Shown here: positions 17,001 to 25,951 of the stretch, one piece after another
Layout of the letters: the number at the start of each line of letters is the position of its first letter
Position numbering within the stretch: position 1 is the first letter of the stretch
Assembly (NCBI RefSeq): GCF_000425265.1
Contig: NZ_KE384342.1
Span: 1 to 64,000, forward strand
Source: Maridesulfovibrio zosterae DSM 11974
Lineage (GTDB): Bacteria; Desulfobacterota; Desulfovibrionia; Desulfovibrionales; Desulfovibrionaceae
Length of the DNA stretch: 64,000 bases
Reading direction: 5' to 3'
Program-made: the position numbers and the translations under genes
The notes under the pieces: generated by a model
Seen by the model: the letters and a program-made list of their open reading frames with translations, nothing else
What the model was told of the DNA's origin: nothing
The model's database searches: none

Positions 17001-17034
17001 AAAAAAACGGCGCAATTTGCGCCGTTTTTTTTAT
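17001..17034. terminator. strong bidirectional terminator
   Basis: AAACGGCGCAA pairs with TTTGCGCCGTTT, flanked by A7 on the left and T8 on the right. It serves the 47-residue gene and the leftward 17040 gene. Confidence 0.9.
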
Positions 17035-17039
17035 CTATA

Positions 17040-17528
17040 CTATTTATTAAAATTTCGATTTATTTCAGATAACTGCTTAAGAACAATATTTAATTGAGCT
17101 TCAAATATTTTTGCAAGATCTTTGAGTGTCTGGTCTTTTGCTTTTGTAAGTATGTCTTTAATAAAAGTTTTTCTTCGGCTGATATCGTTAAAAGCATATC
17201 CGCATTTACTTTTGAGCATATCTACTTCTTTATTTTTGAAGCTGTCCTTTCTCTTAACAAGATTGACCACCGAAAAGAGGGAATTCAGACTATGAATTTG
17301 CGTTGCGCTGACTTTACACATGTTTGCCATATCCTGCATTGCGTAAACTCGGTCTGGCTGTGTATCTGCTCCAGCAGCTTCGGAAATGTTACTCCCTAAT
17401 GTTTTCAATGATTTCTGTACAGCTGAGAGCTTGTTGAAAGGGATCGACAGATCTGAACTCAAAGTATTTGCTTGTGCCGGGCCGATCGCAATGAATAAAA
17501 GAAGAAGAGACAAAATAATTTTTTTCAT
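17040..17528 (-). CDS. exported protein of unknown function
   Basis: A 162-residue protein with a clear signal peptide (MKKIILSLLLLFIAIGPAQA, cleavage about residue 20). The mature part is helical and basic, with two cysteines (MCKVS and KCGYA) that could pair in the periplasm. No recognised domain. I chose the ATG at 17528 because it gives a proper signal peptide; an earlier in-frame start at 17582 lies inside rfbA. It follows the rfbA stop by 4 bp, so it is probably co-transcribed with rfbA, but a surface-polysaccharide role is only a guess. Confidence 0.7.
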   Translation of the reverse strand: MKKIILSLLLLFIAIGPAQANTLSSDLSIPFNKLSAVQKSLKTLGSNISEAAGADTQPDRVYAMQDMANMCKVSATQIHSLNSLFSVVNLVKRKDSFKNKEVDMLKSKCGYAFNDISRRKTFIKDILTKAKDQTLKDLAKIFEAQLNIVLKQLSEINRNFNK

Positions 17529-17532
17529 GCTG

Positions 17533-18408
17533 CTAACCTTGGGCTTCGTTATAAATTTCCATAAGGTATTGGCCATAATCATTTTTAAGCATGTCGGCAG
17601 CTAGAGTTCTTAATTGCTCAGAATCTATATAGCCCATACGAAATGCAATTTCTTCAAGACAGGCTAGCAAGAACCCCTGACGTTCCTGAATGGCTTCAAC
17701 ATATGCGGATGCTCGGAGAAGGGATTCATGTGTTCCCATATCAAGCCATGCATATCCGCGGCCGAGCAGTTCAACGTTAAGCTTTTTACGTTTAAGGTAT
17801 TCGTTGTTTACATCGGTAATTTCGAGCTCTCCGCGTGCTGATGGCTTTATCTTTTTGGCAATATCAATGACAGAGTTGTCATAAAAGTATAATCCTGTGA
17901 CAGCGAATTTTGATTTTGGCACGTCAGGTTTTTCTTCTATGCTGATAACTCTTTTATTTTTATCAAATTCAACGACTCCATATCTTTTGGGATCTTTAAC
18001 TGCATACGCAAAAACAGTTCCGCCTTCTTTGAGCGCCGCTGTCTTTTGCAAAATATGCTGCAAATCGTTGCCATAAAATATGTTATCTCCAAGAATTAAG
18101 CTCACACTGTCATTACCGATAAATTCTTCACCAATGATAAATGCTTGAGCAAGTCCTTCCGGTTCAGGTTGGACTTTATAGGAAATATTAATGCCCAGAT
18201 TTGATCCATCGCCGAGAAGCTCTTTAAATCTGTGGAGATCTTCCGGTGTAGAGATGATTAAAAAATCTTTAATCCCGGCCATCATTTGAATGGAAAGCGG
18301 ATAATAGATCATGGGCTTATCATAGACAGGTAAAAGCTGTTTACTTACGACCCTAGTCAGTGGATAAAGCCTTGTGCCTGATCCTCCTGCAAGTATAATT
18401 CCTTTCAT
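17533..18408 (-). CDS. rfbA: glucose-1-phosphate thymidylyltransferase
   Basis: This 291-residue enzyme makes dTDP-glucose from dTTP and glucose-1-phosphate, the first step to dTDP-rhamnose and related surface sugars. The N-terminus has the nucleotidyltransferase signature [13 protein letters not shown] with [18 protein letters not shown]. Further family motifs are [25 protein letters not shown] and GYAWLDMGT. Length is normal. GGAGGG precedes the ATG. The rest of the rml pathway (rfbB, C, D) is not in the window. Confidence 0.95.
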   Translation of the reverse strand: MKGIILAGGSGTRLYPLTRVVSKQLLPVYDKPMIYYPLSIQMMAGIKDFLIISTPEDLHRFKELLGDGSNLGINISYKVQPEPEGLAQAFIIGEEFIGNDSVSLILGDNIFYGNDLQHILQKTAALKEGGTVFAYAVKDPKRYGVVEFDKNKRVISIEEKPDVPKSKFAVTGLYFYDNSVIDIAKKIKPSARGELEITDVNNEYLKRKKLNVELLGRGYAWLDMGTHESLLRASAYVEAIQERQGFLLACLEEIAFRMGYIDSEQLRTLAADMLKNDYGQYLMEIYNEAQG

Positions 18409-18538
18409 TTATATATCCCTCCAGAGGGTATTATTATCTGATGCAATTAATTTAGCAATAAAATATTGAAGTGTCTGCATTAATATCATTAAATAGCCCG
18501 AGTGCTTTCCGGAATTAAAAACAAGGAGATTTGTAAAA

Positions 18539-19243
18539 ATGCGTGGTCCTATGTTTTCTTTGCCAACCGTAATGTTTTTAGGTGTTATTTTTTTTATTCT
18601 TATATTCTTTTTGTTTATATTTGTACAGGTTGGCATGGTAACTGTAGCTTTTTCCAAATTGGGGCTTACTCCAGGACAGGGGTTTATGCTGCTAATTGCC
18701 ACCTTACTTGGAAGCGGCGTTAATATTCCGGTATTCCGATCTGAGCGTCTTGTGCCGGATGTGAATGTCAGGCGTATAAAAATGTTTAACCCTCACGCAG
18801 GATATGATTTTTCTGAAAAGGGTAAGTCGTTGACTAAACAGGTTGTTGCGGTCAATCTTGGTGGGTGTGTGATACCTGTTTTGCTTTCCATGTCGCTTCT
18901 GGGACGCCATGGTCTGGATCTTCCGATTCTGCTATGTATTGCAGTCGTGAGTGCTGCTACTTATGCATTAGCCCGTCCTGTACCGGGAGTAGGCATAGCA
19001 ATTCCTATTTTGATTCCACCTTTAATAACGGCTTTCTCCGCTTTGATTTTTGTTCCGGGTGAAATCGCGCCTATTGCAGCTTATGTTGCCGGAAGCTTAG
19101 GAACTCTGATAGGAGCTGACCTGCTTCATCTGGCTACACCTGCTACAAGACGAGTATTGGATACTCCCGTTGTGTCAATTGGTGGTGCGGGAACTTTTGA
19201 CGGAATTTTTATTACCGGAATATTAGCAGTGCTTCTAGCTTAA
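18539..19243 (+). CDS. DUF1614 family membrane protein
   Basis: A 234-residue protein with about six hydrophobic segments. It resembles DUF1614 by GGCVIPVLLSM, the VPGVGIAIPILIPP segment and the C-terminal VSIGGAGTFDGIFITG. The polar residues inside membrane segments and the conserved Gly/Pro loops suggest a transporter or membrane enzyme, but no activity is established. AAGGAG precedes the ATG. It is 17 bp upstream of the Mog-like gene, so the two are likely co-transcribed. Confidence 0.8.
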   Translation: MRGPMFSLPTVMFLGVIFFILIFFLFIFVQVGMVTVAFSKLGLTPGQGFMLLIATLLGSGVNIPVFRSERLVPDVNVRRIKMFNPHAGYDFSEKGKSLTKQVVAVNLGGCVIPVLLSMSLLGRHGLDLPILLCIAVVSAATYALARPVPGVGIAIPILIPPLITAFSALIFVPGEIAPIAAYVAGSLGTLIGADLLHLATPATRRVLDTPVVSIGGAGTFDGIFITGILAVLLA

Positions 19244-19260
19244 AATAAAAGGTCAATATT

Positions 19261-20040
19261 ATGATTAGTTGTGATTTTTCTACTTTAGTCGGTGTCCAGA
19301 AAGGTAATAAAATTTTGCTCGGTGATGATTGTTTTTTTCCTGCTGGATGTAGTTGTGCCAAGGTTGATACGGGGTTGAGCGAGTTGCGTGCCGGAGTTGA
19401 ACTTTTTTATGAGGGCGGACCTTTATTAAAGATAATATCCGGTCTGTGGGCTTCTTCTGTGCCGGGGGCGAAGACCTGGATTGCTGAGGTTATGGATATT
19501 TTACCTCTTAGCGAAAAGATCGAACTTGTCGTTAAAAAAGAAGGTTATTCTCTTGCGTATATTACGCTCAGCGATAAGGGGGCAGCTGGTGATAGAGAGG
19601 ACAAGGCTGGTCCTTTAATTGCTGAAATGGTAAGTGAGGTATTACCTACCAGTTTAGTTCAAGGTTATATTATTCCTGATGAGTTCAATGACTTAAAGGC
19701 TCTTATTTTGCAGTTAGCTCATTTAAGCAAATTTGATTTAATCTTAACGACAGGTGGAACCGGAGTCGGTCCGCGTGATGTGTCGCCTGAAGCCACGATG
19801 GCAGTTATTGATAAAAGATTGACCGGTTTTGAAAGGGCAATTGTTGCCGTAGGTCTTGAAAAAACACCGCATGCGATGATTTCACGCGCTGTTGCCGGAA
19901 CTGTTGGAGAGAGCGTGGTGATAAATTTTCCGGGTAGTCCAAAGGCGGTTAAGGAAAGCCTTGCAGCTGTCCTCCCAGCTTTGAAGCATACTGTTGATAA
20001 ATTGCAGGGTGATAAGTCTGATTGCGCAACTGTTTTGTAA
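19261..20040 (+). CDS. MoaB/Mog-type molybdopterin adenylyltransferase with N-terminal extension
   Basis: A 259-residue protein. Residues from about 98 onward match the MoaB/Mog fold, which adenylylates molybdopterin before metal insertion: YITLSDKGAAGDREDKAGP, DLILTTGGTGVGPRDVSPEAT and NFPGSPKAVKESL. The first 95 residues contain three Cys and show a beta-rich pattern (FFPAGCSCAKVDTGLSELRAG) absent from ordinary Mog, possibly a regulatory or MOSC-like module. It follows the DUF1614 gene by 17 bp. Confidence 0.85.
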   Translation: MISCDFSTLVGVQKGNKILLGDDCFFPAGCSCAKVDTGLSELRAGVELFYEGGPLLKIISGLWASSVPGAKTWIAEVMDILPLSEKIELVVKKEGYSLAYITLSDKGAAGDREDKAGPLIAEMVSEVLPTSLVQGYIIPDEFNDLKALILQLAHLSKFDLILTTGGTGVGPRDVSPEATMAVIDKRLTGFERAIVAVGLEKTPHAMISRAVAGTVGESVVINFPGSPKAVKESLAAVLPALKHTVDKLQGDKSDCATVL

Positions 20041-20083
20041 AATAGAACAAATTATTGAGTAGTGTTTTAAACAAAAATGATAC

Positions 20084-20112
20084 TTGATTCCTGTCTCAGG
20101 AACATCTATAGA
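20084..20112 (+). promoter_or_regulatory. tolC-like gene promoter with embedded operator
   Basis: TTGATT (20084-20089) and TATAGA (20107-20112) are 17 bp apart. A perfect inverted repeat TTCCTG-TCT-CAGGAA (20088-20102) fills most of the spacer, an ideal place for a repressor. The ATG is 61 bp downstream. Confidence 0.55.
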
Positions 20113-20172
20113 GATTGTAATTTTGTTTATAAATTTTAAAAGATAAAAACTTATATGGTTAGGACGTGCTGA

Positions 20173-21591
20173 ATGAAACGTAATCTTTCCCTTTCTGTTA
20201 CTTTAATTCTTATGCTGGCAATTGTCTCGGTTGCTTTTGCACAGGATAACGCAACTAATGCTGCCGTTAATAATACAGCCTCTATGGAACAGGCTACAAT
20301 GCAGGTTCCGCAAGCTGTTACCGATGGTGACAAAGATGCAGACATGACTCTTACTCTTGAGGAATGTGTTAACCTCGGGATTAAACAGAATCCTACAATT
20401 GTTGCTGCACGTAAAGATTTATTCGCTGCCGAGAGTGCAGTAAAATCACAGCGCGGAGCATTTGGTGCTCCTTTCAAGGCCGGCTACGGGTATACTCACA
20501 GCGGTGATCAACCTAGATCAAGTGGAGTGCCTTCAGATTATCAGGACAAATGGGCTCTTACACTGAACATCAGTCAGCCTGTTTTTAAAGGGTTTGAGTT
20601 GCTCTCTAAATACCAGAAAACAAAACTGCAGAGAGAATCAACTGAAGCCAGTTTGTACAATGCTGAACTTTCACTTATCAGTCAGATTCAGACTTCATTC
20701 CTGACTTTGTTGCAAGGACGTATGGAAGTTAAGAGTAAGCAGGACTCCGTTGCCCGTCTTAAATCTCAGTTGCAGGTTATTGAAGCGTTCTATCAGGTTG
20801 GTCTGCGTCCACGTGTGGATGTCTTGCAGGCAGAAGTAGAACTGGCTAATGCTGAGCAGGATCTGCTTATTGCTAAAAACTCTGTTGATTCCAGAGCGGC
20901 CAGACTTAATACTTTGCTGAATATTTCTATTGAAAAGAATGTGAATTATACTGGTGAGCTTACTTATCTGCCTTTTTCCATGACTCTGGATGAATGTATT
21001 GCCAAGGCTGACAGGGATCGCCCTGATTTGCGAATTGCTAAAAAGGCCGTTGAAATTTCTGAAAAAGACGTAACTATTTCTGAAAGCGGTTTTTATCCAG
21101 ACGTTACAGCGGATTTTAATTACCAAAGCAGTGGTGGTGATCCTTCTGTCAGCAAAAATAAGTATGGCTATCAGAATAAACCTGATTCCTGGGATGTTGG
21201 CGCAAATGTTAACTGGGAATTTTTTAGTTGGGGTCAGACATACTACGATACAAAGCGTGCAAAAGATAATGTTCTGAAAATTAAAGCTGAATATGATAAC
21301 ACCATGCTTGAGGCTTCTTATGAAATAAAAGACCAGCTCCTCAGTCTTAAAGCTGCCGCTGACCGTATTGGCGTTGGTCGTAAGTCTGTTGAAGCCGGTC
21401 GTGAAGGTTATAGAATGGCTATGGCCCGTTATCAGGCTCAGGTCAGCACTAACAACGAAGTACTTAATGCACAGTCCCGTTTGAGTGACAGTGAAGCCCA
21501 GTTGATTCAGGCTTTGTCTGATTATCAGGTTGCACTTGCCAAGCTTTATGTGGCCATGGGTGTGAAGAATCCTTCACTTAAAACTAATTAG
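20173..21591 (+). CDS. TolC-family outer membrane efflux/secretion channel
   Basis: A 472-residue outer-membrane factor that forms the trimeric exit duct for RND, ABC or type I systems. A signal peptide ends near SVAFA (about residue 24). Two repeated OEP halves follow, the first from LTLEECVNLGIKQNPTI and the second from MTLDECIAKADRDRPDL, each with long helical hairpins. GAVNWEFFSWGQTYYD-type and VSTNNEVLNAQSRL features are typical. It has its own promoter with an operator-like repeat and its own terminator, and no adjacent pump genes. Confidence 0.93.
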   Translation: MKRNLSLSVTLILMLAIVSVAFAQDNATNAAVNNTASMEQATMQVPQAVTDGDKDADMTLTLEECVNLGIKQNPTIVAARKDLFAAESAVKSQRGAFGAPFKAGYGYTHSGDQPRSSGVPSDYQDKWALTLNISQPVFKGFELLSKYQKTKLQRESTEASLYNAELSLISQIQTSFLTLLQGRMEVKSKQDSVARLKSQLQVIEAFYQVGLRPRVDVLQAEVELANAEQDLLIAKNSVDSRAARLNTLLNISIEKNVNYTGELTYLPFSMTLDECIAKADRDRPDLRIAKKAVEISEKDVTISESGFYPDVTADFNYQSSGGDPSVSKNKYGYQNKPDSWDVGANVNWEFFSWGQTYYDTKRAKDNVLKIKAEYDNTMLEASYEIKDQLLSLKAAADRIGVGRKSVEAGREGYRMAMARYQAQVSTNNEVLNAQSRLSDSEAQLIQALSDYQVALAKLYVAMGVKNPSLKTN

Positions 21592-21613
21592 TACTATTTA
21601 AAATGCCTGTCTG

Positions 21614-21653
21614 ACAGCCGGAATTCCTAAATAGGAATCCGGCTGTTTTTTTA
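21614..21653 (+). terminator. terminator after the TolC-family gene
   Basis: ACAGCCGGA..ATTCC pairs with GGAAT..CCGGCTGT across a TAAATA loop, followed by eight T. Confidence 0.92.
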
Positions 21654-21707
21654 TTGTGGACAGGTCTTATATATAAAATTTATAATGGGCATTAATTCGG
21701 AGGTTCA

Positions 21708-21938
21708 ATGTTTCAAGGCAGAAAAACATTTAATGAAAGTACATTTGAAGATGCGACAGGTGAATCTTGGTGTAGTTGTAAATCTTGTGGTGGTGATCTC
21801 TATACTCGTCGAAGTTGTACTAATGTTCTTTTGCAGTGTGGGGCATGTGGTAAGCAGTTTGATGTTGCTGAGTATTCAGAGTTTATTGACGATGATTTTG
21901 AGGAAGAAATGTCTAATGTGCCTATGAATCGGCTTTAA
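21708..21938 (+). CDS. small dual-CxxC zinc-ribbon protein
   Basis: A 76-residue protein with WCSCKSCGGDLY and, about 20 residues later, LQCGACGKQFDV: two CxxC knuckles giving a four-Cys zinc ribbon with one extra Cys. The acidic C-terminus (FIDDDFEEEM) is flexible. GGAGG five bases before the ATG fixes the start; an overlapping frame beginning at 21685 is discarded. It is 18 bp upstream of the lytic transglycosylase gene. Function unknown. Confidence 0.75.
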   Translation: MFQGRKTFNESTFEDATGESWCSCKSCGGDLYTRRSCTNVLLQCGACGKQFDVAEYSEFIDDDFEEEMSNVPMNRL

Positions 21939-21956
21939 AGTGGAAGAGTAGTGTGT

Positions 21957-22862
21957 ATGCTTAGGAAATTGATTGTATTTTTATTTTTAATGATGATTTC
22001 TGCAGCAGCAGTGAATGCAGATGAGAATAATATATGGGATAATATTAAAAACCGACTTGTAGATGACGGTTTTAGCCGTGAGTATATTGATACGGTTTTT
22101 TCAGCCGCTGCTGTGAAATATGATTCAGCTATTATGTCCAGAAAGATGAGGGTCCTGCTGGAAAGAAAATTTGAGCCACCAGCAAAGAAGGTAGCCAGAG
22201 AAAAAGAATTTGATAATAGGTACGTTGGACCGGTTATGCTTGCCGGAGCATATTCGTATATGCGCGAGCATTACGGCATGTTAACCAATATTGATGCTAA
22301 ATTTGGTGTTTCCCCGTCAGTCGTAGTTGCATTATTGCTGGTGGAGACAAAATTAGGATATACTTTAGGGCATTCTCCTGCCTTTTCTAATTTGGCTAAT
22401 ATGGCAGCCAGTAATGATCCTATGCAGTTTTTAGATGAACTAGGCCATAGTGATCTTGATTCAAAAGACTTAGTTTGGCTTAAAAAAAGAACTCAAAAGA
22501 AAGCTGACTGGGCTTACAGAGAGCTTGCAGCTTTTCTTAAGTTTTCATCTGAAAATTCAATTAATCCAGCTGAGATCCCCGGTTCGCCCTATGGTGCATT
22601 TGGGATTTGTCAATTCATGCCAACTACAGCGATCAGTTATGGTGTAGATGGTAATAAAGATGGCCGAATCGACTTATTCAGTGAGGATGATGCTCTTGCA
22701 AGTATTGCAAATTTTTTGAAACGGCACGGTTGGAAAAATACGTTAAGCAAGGAAAAAAAACTGAAAGTTATATATCGGTACAATCATTCCATGGTCTATG
22801 CTCGGACTATTTATGAAGTAGCAAAGCAGCTTGATCGAATAAAATCAACTTTTGGCCCATAA
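21957..22862 (+). CDS. MltB-like lytic murein transglycosylase
   Basis: A 301-residue exported enzyme of the SLT_2/MltB type that cleaves peptidoglycan with formation of 1,6-anhydroMurNAc. The signal peptide (MLRKLIVFLFLMMISAAAVNA) lacks a lipobox, so it should be soluble in the periplasm. The catalytic Glu is in LLLVETKLGYTLG; further family motifs are SPYGAFGICQFMPTTA, DGRIDLFSEDDALASIANFL and YNHSMVYA. I prefer the ATG at 21957 over an in-frame GTG at 21951. Confidence 0.9.
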   Translation: MLRKLIVFLFLMMISAAAVNADENNIWDNIKNRLVDDGFSREYIDTVFSAAAVKYDSAIMSRKMRVLLERKFEPPAKKVAREKEFDNRYVGPVMLAGAYSYMREHYGMLTNIDAKFGVSPSVVVALLLVETKLGYTLGHSPAFSNLANMAASNDPMQFLDELGHSDLDSKDLVWLKKRTQKKADWAYRELAAFLKFSSENSINPAEIPGSPYGAFGICQFMPTTAISYGVDGNKDGRIDLFSEDDALASIANFLKRHGWKNTLSKEKKLKVIYRYNHSMVYARTIYEVAKQLDRIKSTFGP

Positions 22863-22901
22863 AACTTTGCAAATGTCATAATAGTTAAGGATATCAAAGC
22901 A

Positions 22902-23327
22902 ATGAGTAAAGTAGTCCTTCTTATATACAGGATATCTTTTTGGTTATACATGCGTAAAGTTCCACTTCTTCCTGTGTTGATTAATAAAATTTTTATCAGG
23001 ATTATATTCAGCTGCCAGATAGGGCTTGGAGCTGTGATCGGTGAAGGTGTAGACCTCGGATATGGCGGGCTTGGAGTTGTAATTCATCCTCGTTGTATAA
23101 TAGGCAATAATGTGCGGATAGGTAGCGGAGTTACTCTCGGGGGACGTTCAGGTAAATATGCCGTTCCTGTTATTGGTGATAATTGTATCATAGGTAGCGG
23201 TGCAAAAGTGTTGGGACCGATTAAAATAGGAAACAATTGTAGAATTGGCGCAAATGCTGTTGTACTTAATGACGTGCCTGATAATTGTCTTGCCGTTGGA
23301 GTTCCCGCAAAGATTCGGCTTCTATAA
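22902..23327 (+). CDS. serine acetyltransferase-like hexapeptide-repeat transferase
   Basis: A 141-residue left-handed beta-helix acyltransferase with a short N-terminal helix and repeated [ILV]Gxx hexapeptides: IGLGAVIGEGVDLGYGGLGVVIHP, NNVRIGSGVTLGG and NNCRIGANAVVLNDVP-type segments, ending VGVPAKI. It is much shorter than CysE (about 270) and lacks its N-terminal domain, so acetylation of a surface sugar is more likely than cysteine synthesis. It converges with a glycosyltransferase gene, which supports that reading. Confidence 0.82.
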   Translation: MSKVVLLIYRISFWLYMRKVPLLPVLINKIFIRIIFSCQIGLGAVIGEGVDLGYGGLGVVIHPRCIIGNNVRIGSGVTLGGRSGKYAVPVIGDNCIIGSGAKVLGPIKIGNNCRIGANAVVLNDVPDNCLAVGVPAKIRLL

Positions 23328-23353
23328 AAGATCAGGCTCTTTTATATGCACGA

Positions 23354-24460
23354 TTATTCCAGTACACTGTGATACAGGGTCAGTGTTCTTTTTAGAAAAT
23401 TTTGACCTGAAAGCTGAGACATGGTTCGAGCATGCTCGGTGACAAGTCTTTTTCTTAATTCCTGATCATTGATTACATCTGTAATTTTCAAAGAAAGCTG
23501 GGTTACGTCTTTTGGGGGAACTATGGCTTCTTTTGGAAGCAGATCCGGCATTACTCCTACTGACGTTGAAATCAGAGGGCGCTGGCAGGCCATTATTTCA
23601 AGAGCTGCCCTGGCAATTGTCTCAGACCAGAGAGATGCGATAACTCCTACGTCAATAGCAGATATACATGCCGCTACATCCTCACACTTACCACTAATGG
23701 TGGTTATGTCAGCCATGTTGTTATCATTTAGCCATGTATCTACTTCGTGCCTGCTGGTGGCAGTAGGAAATCCTATCAGAAAAAGTTTAATGCTTTTATT
23801 TTTTACATTATTTCTGGTTTTTGAAACAGCCTCTATAAGCTCTTTTTGACCTTTAACCCTATCAAATCTTCCAAGCATACCAATGACGACATCATCGGAA
23901 GTGAATCCGTATTTTTCACGTATAGTGCGCCGTCCCTGCTCATTAAATTTAAAGTAATCTGTATCAACGCCTCCGTGAATGAGCCATAGTCTATTTTCTG
24001 CCAGTTTCATTTTTTCAAGAAAATGAGACGCCATGCGTTTGTTGGTTACAACTACGCCATCGGCTATAGAGGAGTGCAGGTAGCGGTTAAAAAAATCGCA
24101 GTGAGGCAGCCGTTGGTCTCCACGTGTGCGGATTAGTTTATAACCCATGCGTAGTTTACGTAAAATTCCCCACCAGAAAAAAGCCTCACCGCGATGGCAG
24201 TTAACTATATTCGGGTTATATTTTCGAATAAGCCTGAATACCTGTGTGCAGGCTGAAACAAGCTTCACAGGATGGGTTGAATTAAGGTCAATTGTTTTAA
24301 CATTAAGACCCATTTCAAGGGCTTTTTTTTCTGTCTCAGTGTCTGGGACAGTTATGACTAAAACCTCGTGCCCTGCATCCTGCAAAAGTTTGCTAAGGTA
24401 AAGGGCATACCATGAAGTGGCATTAAACCAGCGGACGTTTATGACTTGAAAAATACGCAT
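23354..24460 (-). CDS. GT4-type glycosyltransferase
   Basis: A 368-residue GT-B glycosyltransferase. The N-terminal domain has the acceptor-side QVINVRWFNATSWYALYLSKLL. The C-terminal domain has GMLGRFDRVKGQKELIEAV and the donor-binding ARAALEIMACQRPLISTSVGVMPDLL region, including the conserved Glu (EIMACQRP). I chose the ATG at 24460; an in-frame ATG 21 bp upstream is also possible, and neither has a strong ribosome site. It probably builds lipopolysaccharide or another surface glycan; donor and acceptor are unknown. Confidence 0.88.
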   Translation of the reverse strand: MRIFQVINVRWFNATSWYALYLSKLLQDAGHEVLVITVPDTETEKKALEMGLNVKTIDLNSTHPVKLVSACTQVFRLIRKYNPNIVNCHRGEAFFWWGILRKLRMGYKLIRTRGDQRLPHCDFFNRYLHSSIADGVVVTNKRMASHFLEKMKLAENRLWLIHGGVDTDYFKFNEQGRRTIREKYGFTSDDVVIGMLGRFDRVKGQKELIEAVSKTRNNVKNKSIKLFLIGFPTATSRHEVDTWLNDNNMADITTISGKCEDVAACISAIDVGVIASLWSETIARAALEIMACQRPLISTSVGVMPDLLPKEAIVPPKDVTQLSLKITDVINDQELRKRLVTEHARTMSQLSGQNFLKRTLTLYHSVLE

Positions 24461-24622
24461 GTGAGTAAATGACAATCCCATTACTAAAGAGTCAAGTAAA
24501 ATGGTCGATAATTTTCAATATTTATCAAAAATAATCGACTGATACGCTATACAGCTAATATATTTTTTTATTAGCATGTATGCAAACAGTTTTAGACTAT
24601 AAATACAAGGCTGGAAAATTGT

Positions 24623-25501
24623 ATGATAATTAATCCGGAGAAGTTGAAGCCGGAAGTTTCGGTTATTATTCCTACTTTTAACAGGGCTGACAAAATTATA
24701 GGTGCTGTTGAGTCCGTTTTGGAGCAGAGTTTTTTAAATTTTGAGTGTATTGTTATAGATGATGGCTCGTCAGATAATACATTAGAAAAGTTAGGTGAAT
24801 TACATGATTCACGTTTAAAAATTATTTCCCAGAAAAATAAAGGAGTTTCATCAGCAAGAAATAATGCAATTGCTGTTTCCAATGCAGGCGTAATTGCTTT
24901 GCTTGATTCTGACGATGAATGGTTGCCGAGTAAATTGGAAAAACAACTGATTTTTATGGAGGAAACTGGTCTGCATATAAGCCAGACAGATGAGATTTGG
25001 ATTCGTAATGGTAAAAGAGTTAATCAGTGTAAAAAACATGAGAAGTCGGAAGGACTTTTTTTTGAGCGTTCATTAGTCATGTGTATGGTGAGTCCTTCCT
25101 GTGTCATGTTTACTCGCAAATTTTGGGATAGTGTAGGTCCGTTTGATGAAAATATGGTGGCCTGCGAAGATTACGATTTATGGCTTAGGGGCTTTGAGTA
25201 TCCGGTTGGACTGTTGCGTGAGCGGTTAACGGTTAAGCATGGTGGAAGAGAGGATCAATTATCAAACAATGTATCCTGTCTTGACTTGTACCGCATGTAT
25301 TCCATTGCCAAATTGGTGAGATCGGGTAAACTTGACGGTAAAGATAGAGCACTTGCTTTAAATGAATTGCAGCGTAAGTCTGGGTATTTTGCAGGCGGCT
25401 GCCGCAAAAGGGGCAAGCTTGATCAGGCTGATAAAATTGAGCAGCTTGTTGATTCAGTGATCAAGGGGTTGGATATTAATCCGATCTCATTTATTGAATG
25501 A
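24623..25501 (+). CDS. GT2-type glycosyltransferase
   Basis: A 292-residue GT-A glycosyltransferase. Its first 130 residues have VSVIIPTFNRADKIIGAVESVL, IVIDDGSSDNTLEKL, GVSSARNNAI and the metal-binding LLDSDDEW. A later ACEDYDLWLRG gives the ED acid/base motif. No transmembrane segment. It is divergent from the GT4 gene, with a 162-bp spacer between the starts, suggesting a shared cell-surface polysaccharide role. Confidence 0.92.
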   Translation: MIINPEKLKPEVSVIIPTFNRADKIIGAVESVLEQSFLNFECIVIDDGSSDNTLEKLGELHDSRLKIISQKNKGVSSARNNAIAVSNAGVIALLDSDDEWLPSKLEKQLIFMEETGLHISQTDEIWIRNGKRVNQCKKHEKSEGLFFERSLVMCMVSPSCVMFTRKFWDSVGPFDENMVACEDYDLWLRGFEYPVGLLRERLTVKHGGREDQLSNNVSCLDLYRMYSIAKLVRSGKLDGKDRALALNELQRKSGYFAGGCRKRGKLDQADKIEQLVDSVIKGLDINPISFIE

Positions 25502-25507
25502 AAAAGA

Positions 25508-25547
25508 TCGGGATAAAATTCTATTTAAATTTACCCCGAACTTTTTT
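25508..25547. terminator. bidirectional terminator between GT2 and moaE-like genes
   Basis: TCGGGATAAA (25508-25517) pairs with TTTACCCCGA (25530-25539) with one G-U, with A5 on the left and T6 on the right. Confidence 0.75.
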
Positions 25548-25559
25548 AACTGACCAGTA

Positions 25560-25922
25560 TTAAGCAAAAATTTCTTTTTTACTGAATGCTTCAGTTTTTA
25601 CACGGTCCAGCAGGCTTGCAAGGCAGGCTTTGACATTTTCACGAATGTCCCCTGCTACAATCAGGAATAGAACATCATCGCCAGGTTTGAACGCTCCTTC
25701 ATTGGCATGGACGACAATTTTATAAATGCCTTCCATTTTTTCGTGTTCCTGGCGAATTTCTTCGATTTTAGCGTGGTCGGCTTTGATTTCGATCCCAGTG
25801 ACTTCTTCACGGGTTCCACGTGACCAACCACGTACTATTCCGTTGTGAATAAGAATCATGCCGACATTGTTGGCAAATTCAGGGTCCTGTTTCAATTCAG
25901 CGATTTTTTTTGAAATGTCCAT
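25560..25922 (-). CDS. divergent MoaE-like molybdopterin synthase subunit
   Basis: A 120-residue protein with the MoaE fold signature. MoaE transfers sulfur from MoaD to precursor Z to make molybdopterin. Recognisable are VGMILIHNGIVRGWSRG, EIRQEHEKMEGIYKIVVHANEG, and the end ASLLDRVKTEAFSKKEIF, matching the usual lysine-rich IWKKE tail. However, the usual HRxG and the second HR are absent (HANEG, GDIREN), so activity may differ from canonical MoaE. GGAGGG precedes the ATG. No moaD is adjacent. It is divergent from the TPR gene with only 29 bp between starts. Confidence 0.72.
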   Translation of the reverse strand: MDISKKIAELKQDPEFANNVGMILIHNGIVRGWSRGTREEVTGIEIKADHAKIEEIRQEHEKMEGIYKIVVHANEGAFKPGDDVLFLIVAGDIRENVKACLASLLDRVKTEAFSKKEIFA

Positions 25923-25951
25923 AATCCCTCCGTAAGTAAGGAGTTATTGTT

